This document shows positions 32,856 to 41,387 of a DNA stretch of 64,000 nt, piece by piece; position 1 is the stretch's first letter, and the number at the start of each line of letters is the position of its first letter. Source of the DNA: DATDUW01 sp035290185 (GTDB lineage: Bacteria > Patescibacteriota > Patescibacteriia > UBA9934 > GWF2-40-263); NCBI GenBank assembly GCA_035290185.1, contig DATDUW010000038.1, positions 1-64,000 on the forward strand, in the 5' to 3' direction. The notes beneath the pieces were generated by a model. That model saw only the letters and a program-made list of their open reading frames with translations. It was not told the DNA's origin and did no database searches. The position numbers and the translations under genes were made by a program.

Positions 32856-33869
32856 TTACACCTTTCGAACCACCACGTCCTTCAAGTACTGATTCTTAAA
32901 ATCCGTCTTCTCTCCGATTTTCGCCTTTCCGTCTGAAACAAATCGAACGGCCAACGGTTTTTTATACTTATTGCTTAGATGCTGGACAAGGCAGAGAATT
33001 TCGATAATACGATCCTTGTTCTGGTCGATTCCCATCGGATACGTGTCAATCCCAAGGCCCGAGTGCAGGCTCAAGAAAATATTCCGTTCAATATCGAAGT
33101 TTCCGCGCTCGTATTCGTCCGCGAGTTCGAAGTCTTCCAGACAGGGAAGCATGAGGCCGCACAATCCTATGGGCCGGGGATTATGTTTTTTGATGAATTC
33201 CGTGATTTTCGTATAAACGTCCGTTGTGGCTGATCGGCTGAAATCCATTCCGAGCCTTTTGATAAAGTTTACCAAACTGCTTTTTCCTTCAAATAGCGGC
33301 GCAATGGAGGAATCAATGCCGAGATATCCTTCCGTATTTTTCAAAATTTCATCGATCTCCTTCCAAACCGTTTCCATCCGTGTGAACCACTCTTCCAATG
33401 TTGAACAGCCTTCCGATAAATCCGTTGACTGCAATCCAATACTGAAACCTTTGTATCCGAATTTAGCAGAAGGGAAGTAGGGGCTGGAGTCGGGTAAATT
33501 AAATCCGTATGTGAAACGGAACGTGTTATCCGGTTTGTTTCGGATGATTTCAAAAAGAGTATCGACGTGGTCGAAAGTGATTGGCTCATTCGTCAGATCA
33601 ACGTTTGTCGCTTTATTGTCGGAGGAAAGAAAATCATCGAAGACCTTTTGAAATTCGGTAAAAGACAGGCTGCCGGCTCCCAGAAGAATTCCACTTTCCG
33701 TCAGAGCGGCCTGGTCCGCCTGATCGTGATAATCCGAGAGGCAGATTCTTTTGGTTTGGATGACGAACTGCCTTTCTGAAAGAAGATGGGATATTTCTTC
33801 GAGCCGTTGAATTTCTTCGAACCCGGCTTGATTCGAAAAGAGACAGATCGTGCGAATGATTTTGTTCAT
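32856..33869 (-). CDS. DUF711 family protein
   Basis: 337 residues. The signature segments YFPSAKFGYKGFSIGLQSTDL and YLGIDSSIAPLFEGKSSLVNFIKRLG match DUF711 (UPF0210-like), a fold related to glycyl radical enzymes but without their glycyl motif; the true reaction is unknown. It is cytoplasmic, with no signal. It is first in an operon with a TrmB regulator, which suggests that the regulator senses its substrate or product. Confidence 0.72.
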   Translation of the reverse strand: MNKIIRTICLFSNQAGFEEIQRLEEISHLLSERQFVIQTKRICLSDYHDQADQAALTESGILLGAGSLSFTEFQKVFDDFLSSDNKATNVDLTNEPITFDHVDTLFEIIRNKPDNTFRFTYGFNLPDSSPYFPSAKFGYKGFSIGLQSTDLSEGCSTLEEWFTRMETVWKEIDEILKNTEGYLGIDSSIAPLFEGKSSLVNFIKRLGMDFSRSATTDVYTKITEFIKKHNPRPIGLCGLMLPCLEDFELADEYERGNFDIERNIFLSLHSGLGIDTYPMGIDQNKDRIIEILCLVQHLSNKYKKPLAVRFVSDGKAKIGEKTDFKNQYLKDVVVRKV

Positions 33870-33950
33870 ACGAGGAAATTTCCTCCATTCTATCAGTATT
33901 TTTCGGCTTTTGTAGATGGTTGTTCGATCGTTTCAAGGAAAATTCTTCTG

Positions 33951-33971
33951 TTGTAGATTTCTATTCTACAA
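33951..33971. promoter_or_regulatory. Operator-like palindrome between divergent TrmB-linked operons
   Basis: TTGTAGA-TTTCTAT-TCTACAA. A second small palindrome AGACT-TAC-AGTCT lies at 34013-34025. Both stand in the AT-rich 201-bp gap between the DUF711 and second TrmB genes. Confidence 0.5.
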
Positions 33972-34070
33972 TAAGAAATGATATTTCATTGCTAAAATTG
34001 AATAATTGTTTTAGACTTACAGTCTTAAGTTTAAATTTATTGGACGATTTATCCCTTCTCTTTTACCGTT

Positions 34071-34850
34071 ATGGATGCCTTACGAGATCTCAAAGAGGCC
34101 TTGGAATCCTTGGGAGCGACGCCTAATGCGGTTGCTTTCTATCTTCAAAGTTACAAAGACGGTAAATCAACGGTCGGAAAAGTTGCCGCGGCTTGCGGGA
34201 TGGATCGCTCCTCCGCCTACTTGGCATGTGGTCAACTTCAAACGCTGGGATTGGTTGAGGAAGGACATGAGTCAGGAGGAAAGATTATCTGGGCCAAGTC
34301 TCCGAAAGCGATTTTGGGGAGACTGCGCGCGGAAATGCGACGGTTGCGGAAGCGGTACGACGATGTTGAGGTGGCTCTTCCGGAACTTCTGGCTGGTTAC
34401 AGCGCCGAAGCTGCCAAACCCGTCCTCCAGTTCTTTTCGGGAAAGGAAGGATTACATCGGATCACGGAAGACGTCCTCGAACACGCGCAAGGCGAAATCT
34501 TGCTGCTGACGAACCAGTTCACGGAAAAGAACGTCTTCAGCGAATCGGACCATCAGGAATTTATTTCCGAACGTCTGCGTCGAAGCTTGGAGATTCGTGT
34601 ATTGGCTGCGGATACGCCGGAAGCGCGCGAGCTTCAGAAATGCGATAAAGAGTGCCTGCGGGAAACCTGTCTCGTGAAAGGCGAACCGTTTACGAGTGAA
34701 ACTTATATCTATGGCGACAAGGTGGCCATGCTTGATTTCGATCACGAGGTGGTTGGCTTCATTGTCCGGTCGAAGGAATTCACCCGGGCCCAACGGTGGA
34801 TGTTTGAACAGATCTGGAAAAAGAGCGGAGGGAAGAATCATGTTGACTGA
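34071..34850 (+). CDS. TrmB family transcriptional regulator (second copy)
   Basis: 259 residues. N-terminal winged helix (AFYLQSYKDGKSTVGKVAAACGMDRSSAYLACGQLQTLGLV), then a coiled segment (about 80-105) and a PLD-like sensor domain (VLQFFSGKEGLHRITEDVLEHAQGEILLLTN). It ends in an overlap of 11 bases with the C39-like gene, so the two are translationally linked. It lies divergent to the other TrmB-DUF711 pair. Confidence 0.82.
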   Translation: MDALRDLKEALESLGATPNAVAFYLQSYKDGKSTVGKVAAACGMDRSSAYLACGQLQTLGLVEEGHESGGKIIWAKSPKAILGRLRAEMRRLRKRYDDVEVALPELLAGYSAEAAKPVLQFFSGKEGLHRITEDVLEHAQGEILLLTNQFTEKNVFSESDHQEFISERLRRSLEIRVLAADTPEARELQKCDKECLRETCLVKGEPFTSETYIYGDKVAMLDFDHEVVGFIVRSKEFTRAQRWMFEQIWKKSGGKNHVD

Positions 34851-35433
34851 ACCCGTCTTCGTTGCGCAAATCGAACCGAGGGAGAATGTTGAGAAGGAGG
34901 AAGAGAGAGCAGACTTGAATTGGAATGAAAAAGAGGCATGTCTGCCTCATTGGAACTGGTGTGGAATTTGTTGCGTACGAATGATCATCTTAGGCCTTGG
35001 CAGGGAGGCGCCGAGTCTGCCGGAAATGTATCAGGTGGCCTTTGACCGTTATGGAGTATTTCGGATGGTGGACGGTCATATCCAAGGCGCTTTCCATCGG
35101 CAGCTCGCCGAGTATATCCAAGGCGAATTCAACCTGTCTGCCGTTGCCCGCCGCGGCCTGTCGCCGGACGATGTGGCCGCTTGGATCGCGCGCGGCCATT
35201 ATGTTATCGCTTCAGTTTCCTCCGAAATTCGAGAGATGAGTGGTAAAGAACCAAAGCGCCGAAACGGGCATCTGGTTGTGGTTTACGACGTCCAGGAAAC
35301 CGAAGAGGGGCGAACGTTCGTCCTTCATAATTCCGCCGGCTTCTTTCGTACCGGAACACAGGAGGCCGTTGTTGTCTCCGAAAAACGTTTTGCGCAATGC
35401 TTTTCGGGAAACGGGATTATCGTTTCTGTGTAA
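34840..35433 (+). CDS. Cysteine-protease-like protein (C39/papain-like fold)
   Basis: 197 residues from ATG 34840 behind GGAGGGAAG. It has a candidate Cys-His-Asn triad in order: NWCGICCVRM (about residues 42-52), NGHLVVVYDV, and LHNSAG. This matches peptidase C39-like and related papain-fold domains. There is no signal peptide or ABC transporter domain, so it would act in the cytoplasm. Target unknown. It is coupled to a TrmB regulator and followed 20 bases later by the D-Ala-D-Ala ligase gene. Confidence 0.7.
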   Translation: MLTEPVFVAQIEPRENVEKEEERADLNWNEKEACLPHWNWCGICCVRMIILGLGREAPSLPEMYQVAFDRYGVFRMVDGHIQGAFHRQLAEYIQGEFNLSAVARRGLSPDDVAAWIARGHYVIASVSSEIREMSGKEPKRRNGHLVVVYDVQETEEGRTFVLHNSAGFFRTGTQEAVVVSEKRFAQCFSGNGIIVSV

Positions 35434-35453
35434 AAGTTATTTATCTTTCACGT

Positions 35454-36365
35454 ATGTCCGATCAAATCCGTGTTGCCATCCTAACCGGCGGGATAAGTTC
35501 CGAGCGCGAAATTGCCTTACAGTCTGCAGAAGGTGTGCGTCAGGCGCTGGGCTTGTATGACGACGTTGAAATGTTTGATCTTCCTTCACAGCTGGATCTT
35601 TTTTTGGAAAAACGCGGGGAGATCGACGTTGCCATCCCGATTTTCCATGGAAAGGGAGGGGAAGACGGTTCCATTCAGGGATTTCTAAATACGTTGAATA
35701 TTCCGTTTCTTTTTTCTGATACAGAAGCTCATGCCATCGCCCTTAACAAAGTCATCACCAAAGAACTTGCGAGAAGCGCGGGAATTCATACCGCGCCTTT
35801 CGTTGTTTTGGAAAAGAAAAATAGAAACGAGGGAACCTATAAAAGACCGTGTGTTATTAAGCCTATTGATGGCGGAAGTTCCATTGGGATCACCTTGGCA
35901 ATGGATCAAGAAAGTTTTGAAAAAGGTTTGGACGAAGCATTCGCGCATGGTTTCACCCTTCTGATTGAAGACTCTATTCCAGGTGACGAATATACCGTTG
36001 CTGTCATTGAGGAGAACGATAAACCTGTCGCTCTTCCGGTTATTGCGATCAAATCCAAAAACGCGTTCTTTGATTTCGAGAGCAAGTATAATCCACACCT
36101 TGTCGAAGAAGTTTGTCCTGCGCCCATTGAAGATTCCCTACGAGAACGCCTTCAGGAAATGGCGATAAGGATTCATCAACTTATCGGGGCGCGGCATCTT
36201 ACTCGTTCTGATTTTATCGTGGATAAGGAAGGGGTGATTTGGTTTTTGGAGATAAATACGATCCCGGGTCAGACGTTGAATTCGCTTGTTCCAAAAGCTA
36301 TTCGTGCCTCAGGGCGAAAAATAGAGGACGTGTTCACTGAATGGATTTGTGACGTTCTTCATTGA
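35454..36365 (+). CDS. ddl: D-alanine--D-alanine ligase
   Basis: 303 residues from ATG 35454. ATP-grasp ligase joining two D-Ala for peptidoglycan precursors. Seen: N-terminal TGGISSEREIAL, the ATP-lid KPIDGGSSIGI, and the metal site FLEINTIPGQT, all typical for Ddl. The protein is slightly shorter than usual (about 305-360) but has all core motifs. It follows the C39-like gene by 20 bases, and the shared operon suggests an envelope-related context. Confidence 0.9.
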   Translation: MSDQIRVAILTGGISSEREIALQSAEGVRQALGLYDDVEMFDLPSQLDLFLEKRGEIDVAIPIFHGKGGEDGSIQGFLNTLNIPFLFSDTEAHAIALNKVITKELARSAGIHTAPFVVLEKKNRNEGTYKRPCVIKPIDGGSSIGITLAMDQESFEKGLDEAFAHGFTLLIEDSIPGDEYTVAVIEENDKPVALPVIAIKSKNAFFDFESKYNPHLVEEVCPAPIEDSLRERLQEMAIRIHQLIGARHLTRSDFIVDKEGVIWFLEINTIPGQTLNSLVPKAIRASGRKIEDVFTEWICDVLH

Positions 36366-36430
36366 AAGATCTGTTATGGCCCATACCTACGTTAAGGCCT
36401 TTTTCGGCGACGCGGTTTTTCCGATTTGTC

Positions 36431-36544
36431 GGAAGAACGGACTACACGCTGCAGAAATCCATTCGGCTGGATGAAATCGGGGAAGCGTTGGATGCGTTGG
36501 AAAAAGAGTGGTTAAAATTAGAAGAAGGTGTTGAATCAATTTGA
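36431..36544 (+). pseudogene. Fragment of an ABC-F gene 3' end
   Basis: Bases 36455-36513 are identical over 59 bases to 31296-31354, inside the tail of the ABC-F gene. The flanking codons are diverged but still alignable (TDYTLQKSIRLDE against TDYAPEKSIRLDE), and a stop codon ends the frame as in the parent. No ABC domain remains upstream, so this is a remnant of a lost paralogue or a recent partial copy. Confidence 0.75.
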
Positions 36545-36569
36545 CAAAAAGAGAAAAATCTTCTAGGGT
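36541..36569 (+). promoter_or_regulatory. Promoter of the MopE-like secreted protein gene
   Basis: TTGACA (36541-36546), 17-bp spacer, TAGGGT (36564-36569). The -35 box overlaps the end of the ABC-F fragment. Confidence 0.7.
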
Positions 36570-36620
36570 TGCTCAAGTTGATAAATGATTGGTTTTTCAA
36601 AAAGAAAGAGAGGAAGGGGA

Positions 36621-37286
36621 ATGAAGAAAACAAATAAGCTGCTTTCTGTAGCAGCAATGATGGTTCTTTTCACGGTCGGAAGCAGTGTGGAGGCACAGGT
36701 CGCCGATTTGTCCCAATGCCCGCTCCAGGCGTTCAGGGATGCGGACGGTGACGAATATGGCGATCAGACAGAGACCATCTGCCTCCGGATTAGCGGTGGA
36801 ATGGGAGTGGTGCTGGCGGTGGATGGGTATGTTCTGGACGACGACAGTGCCAACAACGACTGCGATGACGCCAAGGCCGCGGTTCATCCCGGCGTTGTTG
36901 AGACCGCCAATGCCATTGATGACAACTGCGACGGGCAGGTGGACGAAGGAATCCGTGTGACCGCCACCCCGAAGGCTTTGCCACCAGTGGCAAAGAAGGT
37001 CGTGAAGCGAATGCCGGAGAACACCGACGCCCGTTGCATGGACCGCATCGACAACGACGGAGATGGCAAAAGAGATCGAGACGATCCCGATTGTTACATT
37101 TCGGTTGTCCGAGAGGTCAAGAATCTTGGTGGGGAGAAGGCTTTCTCTGGGAAGGTAATGACGCACCTCATTGAATGTCGATATTATACTTTTGAGTATG
37201 AGGAGTGTGCATGCGAGGTGTGGGTAGGGTACGAGTACCCGGATACACGCTGTGATACCTTGAAAAGGTATAAAGTCGACGATTGA
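36621..37286 (+). CDS. Secreted MopE-like calcium-binding protein
   Basis: 221 residues from ATG 36621 with GGAAGGGG just upstream. Signal peptide LLSVAAMMVLFTVGSSVEA (cleavage about residue 27). The mature region has MopE-type units: DADGDEYGDQ, DDDSANNDCDDAKAAVHPG, AIDDNCDGQVDEG and CMDRIDNDGDGKRDRDDPDC, all Asp-rich loops expected to bind calcium, like those in the 7972 lipoprotein. The C terminus has a cluster of Cys (ECACEVW). Probably extracellular. It has its own promoter and terminator, so it appears to be an independently expressed surface or secreted protein. Confidence 0.8.
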   Translation: MKKTNKLLSVAAMMVLFTVGSSVEAQVADLSQCPLQAFRDADGDEYGDQTETICLRISGGMGVVLAVDGYVLDDDSANNDCDDAKAAVHPGVVETANAIDDNCDGQVDEGIRVTATPKALPPVAKKVVKRMPENTDARCMDRIDNDGDGKRDRDDPDCYISVVREVKNLGGEKAFSGKVMTHLIECRYYTFEYEECACEVWVGYEYPDTRCDTLKRYKVDD

Positions 37287-37314
37287 GGCCTACTATCGAG
37301 AGAAACGAAAACAA

Positions 37315-37343
37315 CCCGCGGGAGATCTTCCCGCGGGCTTTTT
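37315..37343 (+). terminator. Terminator after the MopE-like gene
   Basis: CCCGCGGGA-AGATC-TCCCGCGGG stem followed by CTTTTTAA. Confidence 0.8.
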
Positions 37344-37410
37344 AATTTTGTTTAAGGTTGTTTTCTTAAACGATAATTTGCCACGTAATCGACAGTAGCA
37401 CGGAAAATCA

Positions 37411-37446
37411 AAACCTCCCTCAGGATGAACCCGAGGGAGGTTTTTT
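37411..37446. terminator. Terminator of the cold-shock gene
   Basis: AACCTCCCTC and GAGGGAGGTT pair around an 11-base loop, with T runs on both strands. It serves the minus-strand csp gene. Confidence 0.78.
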
Positions 37447-37457
37447 GCTGAACGCGA

Positions 37458-37667
37458 TTAGGCATTCACGGAGACGCGCTGGACATTCACGGCGCGGGGA
37501 CCCTTTGGAGAATCCTCGACCTCGAACGTAACCGTGTCGCCGGTGCGCAGATCGTTGAAATCCATATCAACGAGGGCGGACATGTGAAAAAACACGTCCT
37601 TGTCCTGTCCGTCCGGGGTGATGAATCCAAACCCCTTGTCGGTCAGGCGTGCGACTTTACCAGTCAT
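37458..37667 (-). CDS. csp: Cold-shock domain protein
   Basis: 69 residues from ATG 37667 (ATG 37673 two codons earlier is equivalent). A single OB-fold nucleic-acid binding domain: MTGKVARLTDKGFGFITPDG contains RNP1 (KGFGFI) and DVFFHMSAL contains RNP2 (VFFHM). It acts as an RNA chaperone in cold or growth transitions. Promoter TTGCCT-N17-TAGGGT on the minus strand gives a leader of roughly 85 bases, which is common for regulated csp genes. Confidence 0.92.
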   Translation of the reverse strand: MTGKVARLTDKGFGFITPDGQDKDVFFHMSALVDMDFNDLRTGDTVTFEVEDSPKGPRAVNVQRVSVNA

Positions 37668-37758
37668 AGGCACTGCTGTTAGAGTGAATAATCTGCAAAT
37701 TCCTGCCTCTTCGCGGAAATTCGACAGATCTCCACTCCGAGCGTCCTTTGCTTACTCT

Positions 37759-37787
37759 ACCCTAGCATCTTTATTGAAAAAAGGCAA
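37759..37787 (-). promoter_or_regulatory. Promoter of the cold-shock gene
   Basis: On the minus strand TTGCCT (37787-37782), 17-bp spacer, TAGGGT (37764-37759). The unusual TAGGGT box also occurs before the MopE-like gene. Confidence 0.55.
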
Positions 37788-37802
37788 GGGGGAGAGGGTG
37801 AA

Positions 37803-37832
37803 CTGTCAAGAGAATTCAGAGCGTGCTATAAA
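37803..37832 (+). promoter_or_regulatory. Promoter of the flavoprotein gene
   Basis: CTGTCA (37803-37808), 18-bp spacer with TGC extension, TATAAA (37827-37832). Confidence 0.45.
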
Positions 37833-37843
37833 AGGGAAAAACT

Positions 37844-39091
37844 ATGACCATTGCCGTTCTTGGCGGGGGAGCTGCCGGACTTATGGCTGCAGCAACGATT
37901 CTGGAGATGGATCCGGAGGCGCGGATTCTTCTCGTTGAGCGCAATGATCGTCTTGGAAAAAAAGTCCTGATGACAGGCGGCGGAAGGTGCAACGTGACAA
38001 CGGGGCTTGACGACATCCAGGCAATCCTTTCCCGCTATCCCCGCGGAGGAAAATTTTTTGCATCGGCTCTGCGTCGGTTTCCACCCGAAGCCGTCCGTGC
38101 GTGGTTTGAAATGCACGGGGTTCCTCTTAAGATCGAGAAGGACGGGCGCGTGTTTCCGAAATCAGACAGAGGAGGGGACGTGGTTCGTGTCTTTGAACGT
38201 CTTTTTGAAAGTTCCCGCATCCGTCTTTTTCTCAACACCTCTGTTTCTCGCGTTAAAAAACAGGGAGGCATCTTTAGGATTTTTTTTGAGGAGCAGCAGG
38301 AACCGCTGCAGGCGGATAAACTTATTCTTGTTACAGGCGGACAGGCCTATCGTCATACGGGTTCAACCGGTGATGGTTATGCGTTTGCTGATTCGTTGGG
38401 ACACACAATTACGAAGCTTGCTCCCAGCCTCAGCGCTCTTTTAACGCGGGAAACATGGCCGACATCCATTTCTGGTCTCTCCTTTCCAAAGGTGCGACTC
38501 ATGGCGCGCGACAATAAGTCCCTTTCCTCCATCGGTCCTTTTCTCTTCACACATAAGGGCATCAGTGGTCCGGCAGTTTTTGCCCTGTCTTCTTTGACGG
38601 CATTTGAAACTTATAGCGCTCGACAACCCATGAAAGTTTCCATTGATTTTTTTCCGGATTTCTCTCAAGAAAAAATTCGTGAAGAGATTCAAAAAAACAT
38701 CACTTTTAATCCTAAACGGAGTTTTGTGAACGCTTTGGCTGGAATTGTTCCAAAGTCTCTCTCAGAAATTTGTCTGCGGGAAGTGGCTCTGCCCGGCGAT
38801 CGACATGCAGGCGAGATTGGAAAAAAAGAGATGGCGCGCTGTGCCACCTGGTTGAAAGGTGCTCTATTGTCTGTTGTCGGTCGCGTGGCCGGTGACGAAT
38901 TTGTCACAGCCGGAGGGGTAGATCTTAAGGAAATAAATCCGATCACGATGGAGTCAAAAATTTGTTCAGGACTGTTTATTGCCGGCGAGCTGTTGGATAT
39001 AGATGGGTTTACTGGTGGGTTCAATCTTCAGGCCTGTTGGGCAACAGGACGGGCAGCAGGAGGGGGCGCTGTTCTCAATCAAAAAAAGTAG
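37844..39091 (+). CDS. NAD(P)/FAD-dependent oxidoreductase, HI0933/BaiN-like
   Basis: 415 residues. FAD-binding GGGAAGL at residues 7-13, then ERNDRLGKKVLMTGGGRCNVT, and the C-terminal GELLDIDGFTGGFNLQACWATGRAAG, all hallmarks of the HI0933-type flavoprotein family (also called YhiN/BaiN-like). In other bacteria a member reduces unsaturated substrates, but the physiological substrate here is unknown. Soluble. Independent transcription from the preceding promoter is likely; the next gene is unrelated. Confidence 0.88.
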   Translation: MTIAVLGGGAAGLMAAATILEMDPEARILLVERNDRLGKKVLMTGGGRCNVTTGLDDIQAILSRYPRGGKFFASALRRFPPEAVRAWFEMHGVPLKIEKDGRVFPKSDRGGDVVRVFERLFESSRIRLFLNTSVSRVKKQGGIFRIFFEEQQEPLQADKLILVTGGQAYRHTGSTGDGYAFADSLGHTITKLAPSLSALLTRETWPTSISGLSFPKVRLMARDNKSLSSIGPFLFTHKGISGPAVFALSSLTAFETYSARQPMKVSIDFFPDFSQEKIREEIQKNITFNPKRSFVNALAGIVPKSLSEICLREVALPGDRHAGEIGKKEMARCATWLKGALLSVVGRVAGDEFVTAGGVDLKEINPITMESKICSGLFIAGELLDIDGFTGGFNLQACWATGRAAGGGAVLNQKK

Positions 39092-39194
39092 ACGGATTGT
39101 GGGTTATTTTCCTTGTTTTTTTGGATGATCCGTGCTTAAAATGACCTGTCTTTATTCTTTATTTTTTCCTCTTCTGGACGGAATTTTAAAACGT

Positions 39195-40064
39195 ATGGGA
39201 GAAAGTTTTTTCAGAGGTGAAGAGCAGGCCGATTTCTCCAAAATAGAGGGTGAATTGCAAGCAGAAGGATTGGAACCGACTCCGGACGAGTTTGCTATTC
39301 TGGCGGCAGGTAAGTCAAAGAAAGAGACACCAATACCGTCAAGAGAAAGTGTCTTTGATTTTTTGAAGGACACAAAGGGTCTTCAGGAATATTGTAAACG
39401 CAAACGGGAGGTTCGGAGGGCATTTAAGAAGTTTTTGGATATTCCGGATCATTTGGATTTTAAAGGAGGAGATGTTGGTCATGCTGGTTTCTGGACAGCG
39501 ACGGCAAAAGCGTTCGGACACGAATCTCCCCAAGAACTCTCTTTGGAAGAAAGGACAGCAACCCTCCTCTTATTTACCATGGCTGTTGAGCGGTGGAAAG
39601 CATGGGCACAGCACGGCAATTGGGATCTAGAAAAAGACATCCCCCTGCTTTCCGAGGCCGTCAATCATCCGGAGACCGATGAACAAGAACCGGGGACCGT
39701 GAACCTTTTTCGCCAAGAAATAAATCCCGTGATTCATTGGAGCACGTTGCAAACGGACACGTTTCGTCTTGATGATACTTCTTTGTGGTTTCCCCAGGCG
39801 GTTCGGGCTTTCTTAACCGACGAGCGGACAAAGGGGTTTTTTCCGACATTACCTGCAGAGAATTTTGATAAGAAAATGGAAGAGATTGGAGCTCTTGTCA
39901 GAGAGGATACCTATGTTCCTTCAACGCTTGGAACAGGTGTGTCAAAAAAGACGGCTGATCTTCAAACGTCCCTTGGAAAAGAAGTGACAAAGCGGGTCCG
40001 GGAGGTCATCATTCCGCGGTTTCTTGTTTCTTTGGAAACAAAGAAACAAGTGCCTCAAACGTGA
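39195..40064 (+). CDS. Hypothetical protein
   Basis: 289 residues from ATG 39195; the frame stays open back to GTG 39132, but that extension is hydrophobic and lacks a ribosome site. No family recognised. It is a soluble, helix-rich, acidic protein without a signal peptide. Notable stretches are DHLDFKGGDVGHAGFW and LSLEERTATLLLFTMAVERWKAW. The C terminus (KTADLQTSLGKEVTKRVREVIIP) is helical. It lies between the flavoprotein and GreA-like genes without obvious coupling. Confidence 0.6.
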   Translation: MGESFFRGEEQADFSKIEGELQAEGLEPTPDEFAILAAGKSKKETPIPSRESVFDFLKDTKGLQEYCKRKREVRRAFKKFLDIPDHLDFKGGDVGHAGFWTATAKAFGHESPQELSLEERTATLLLFTMAVERWKAWAQHGNWDLEKDIPLLSEAVNHPETDEQEPGTVNLFRQEINPVIHWSTLQTDTFRLDDTSLWFPQAVRAFLTDERTKGFFPTLPAENFDKKMEEIGALVREDTYVPSTLGTGVSKKTADLQTSLGKEVTKRVREVIIPRFLVSLETKKQVPQT

Positions 40065-40106
40065 TTCAAAGTTTTTTGTCTCCTTTTACCTACCATAGGG
40101 GTAGAT

Positions 40107-40610
40107 ATGCGTCTCCCAACTAGGCGATCTGAACAAGCTCAACTCCTCAAGAGGCAAGACGATCCGTATCTGACACCTTCTGCCATTCAAAGCATGAAGG
40201 ATGAGCTTCAGGATTTGGAAAAACGCCAGCGCCAGCGCGCGATTCTGGAGGTTCAGCGAACGGCCGAAATGGGGGATTTTTCCGAAAACGCGGCTTATCA
40301 AATGGCCAAGGGACGATTGCGTGGCATGAACGCCCGCATTACTACTCTGCAAGAACAGCTAAAGACCGCTGTCCCAATCGAAGCCGGGACAGGCGGCCGT
40401 ATCCGCATCGGTTCAAAAGTGAGCGTCCGCGTCAATGGAAAGGATACCGAGTTTGAAATTGTGGGATCCCAGGAGACGAATCCGTCGTTGGGACGCATTT
40501 CATATTCTTCCCCGCTTGGGATGGCCCTTTTGGGTCATGTCTTGGGGGAGATGGTTCCGATTCGCCTGGGGAAGGGAGAGGTTTTTTATGAAATTTTAAA
40601 CGTGATCTAG
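40107..40610 (+). CDS. greA: GreA/GreB family transcription elongation factor
   Basis: 167 residues. N-terminal coiled coil (about 25-95) with the tip motif GDFSENAAY, whose Asp and Glu act in the RNA polymerase secondary channel to stimulate transcript cleavage. C-terminal FKBP-like domain with GRIRIGSKVSVRV, ISYSSPLGMALLGH and GKGEVFYEIL. The N terminus is about 20 residues longer than in classical GreA. It is followed six bases later by a coiled-coil gene. Confidence 0.88.
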   Translation: MRLPTRRSEQAQLLKRQDDPYLTPSAIQSMKDELQDLEKRQRQRAILEVQRTAEMGDFSENAAYQMAKGRLRGMNARITTLQEQLKTAVPIEAGTGGRIRIGSKVSVRVNGKDTEFEIVGSQETNPSLGRISYSSPLGMALLGHVLGEMVPIRLGKGEVFYEILNVI

Positions 40611-40616
40611 TTCCCT

Positions 40617-41321
40617 ATGGGAAGCCCTGAACGCGCTTTTCTTCCGTCTGATGATGAGCCACCTTTATGGGAGCCTCCTCCTGAGAGAGCAAAAGGGCTC
40701 CGAATGGGACGCATTTTGGAATTTCATTCAAAGGGAGAAGCATCCGCGCGGAGTTCTGAATCCGCGGAAAAAGAAATGGTCGCGCAACAGGCTTCTGCGC
40801 GCGAGGAAGCTCGACGTACTTCAGACAGAGTTTTGAAAGAGGAGCGAAGGGATCTTGCTAAACGATCGCATGACGCGTTTCACGTAAAGATAATGCCGCT
40901 TTTGGCTGAAAAAAAGAAGTTGGAAAAAGAGAATTCAGGTTTTTTACATCGTTGGTTCGGACGTGGGGAAAGAAGAGTGAAACTTCGGGAAATTGAGGAA
41001 AGGCTTGGACAGTTGCAACCCAGGTTTGAGCAGGCAAAAAAAGAAATGGAGAGCGGAGAGGCAAGAGACAGCGCCTTTGTTTCGGAAAAGGATTCGAGGA
41101 CCGCCCGTATCGAAACGCTTAAATCCGCCATCCGGTCTTTGGAAAAAACCATGGAGGCTTCCTTGACCCAGGGCGATCGTTCTAAAGCCTATGGATCGGC
41201 AAGTGCCACGTTTACGGATTTGTATCATTTGCGCCATGAGTTGGCGCAGTTACAGGCGCAAGGAGCCATTCGTGGAGCCGAAACGGCAGGTAATGATGAA
41301 CACCATCGAAAAGCAGCTTAA
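40617..41321 (+). CDS. Coiled-coil protein, hypothetical
   Basis: 234 residues, six bases after the greA-type gene, so cotranscribed. The N-terminal 40 residues are Pro-rich and flexible. Residues about 45-215 are charged heptads (EEARRTSDRVLKEERRDLAK, REIEERLGQLQPRFEQAKKE) interrupted by FLHRWFGRGERR near the middle. It has no membrane segment and no recognised domain. Possibly it works with RNA polymerase-related functions because of its neighbour, but nothing in the sequence proves this. Confidence 0.65.
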   Translation: MGSPERAFLPSDDEPPLWEPPPERAKGLRMGRILEFHSKGEASARSSESAEKEMVAQQASAREEARRTSDRVLKEERRDLAKRSHDAFHVKIMPLLAEKKKLEKENSGFLHRWFGRGERRVKLREIEERLGQLQPRFEQAKKEMESGEARDSAFVSEKDSRTARIETLKSAIRSLEKTMEASLTQGDRSKAYGSASATFTDLYHLRHELAQLQAQGAIRGAETAGNDEHHRKAA

Positions 41322-41344
41322 TTTTTTTTCAGATTCTTTTAAAG

Positions 41345-41373
41345 AAAAAACCGTCCTTCGTGGACGGTTTTTT
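41345..41373. terminator. Bidirectional terminator
   Basis: AAAAAACCGTC-CTTCGTG-GACGGTTTTTT between two converging genes. Confidence 0.82.
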
Positions 41374-41387
41374 CAGAGGCGGAAAGA

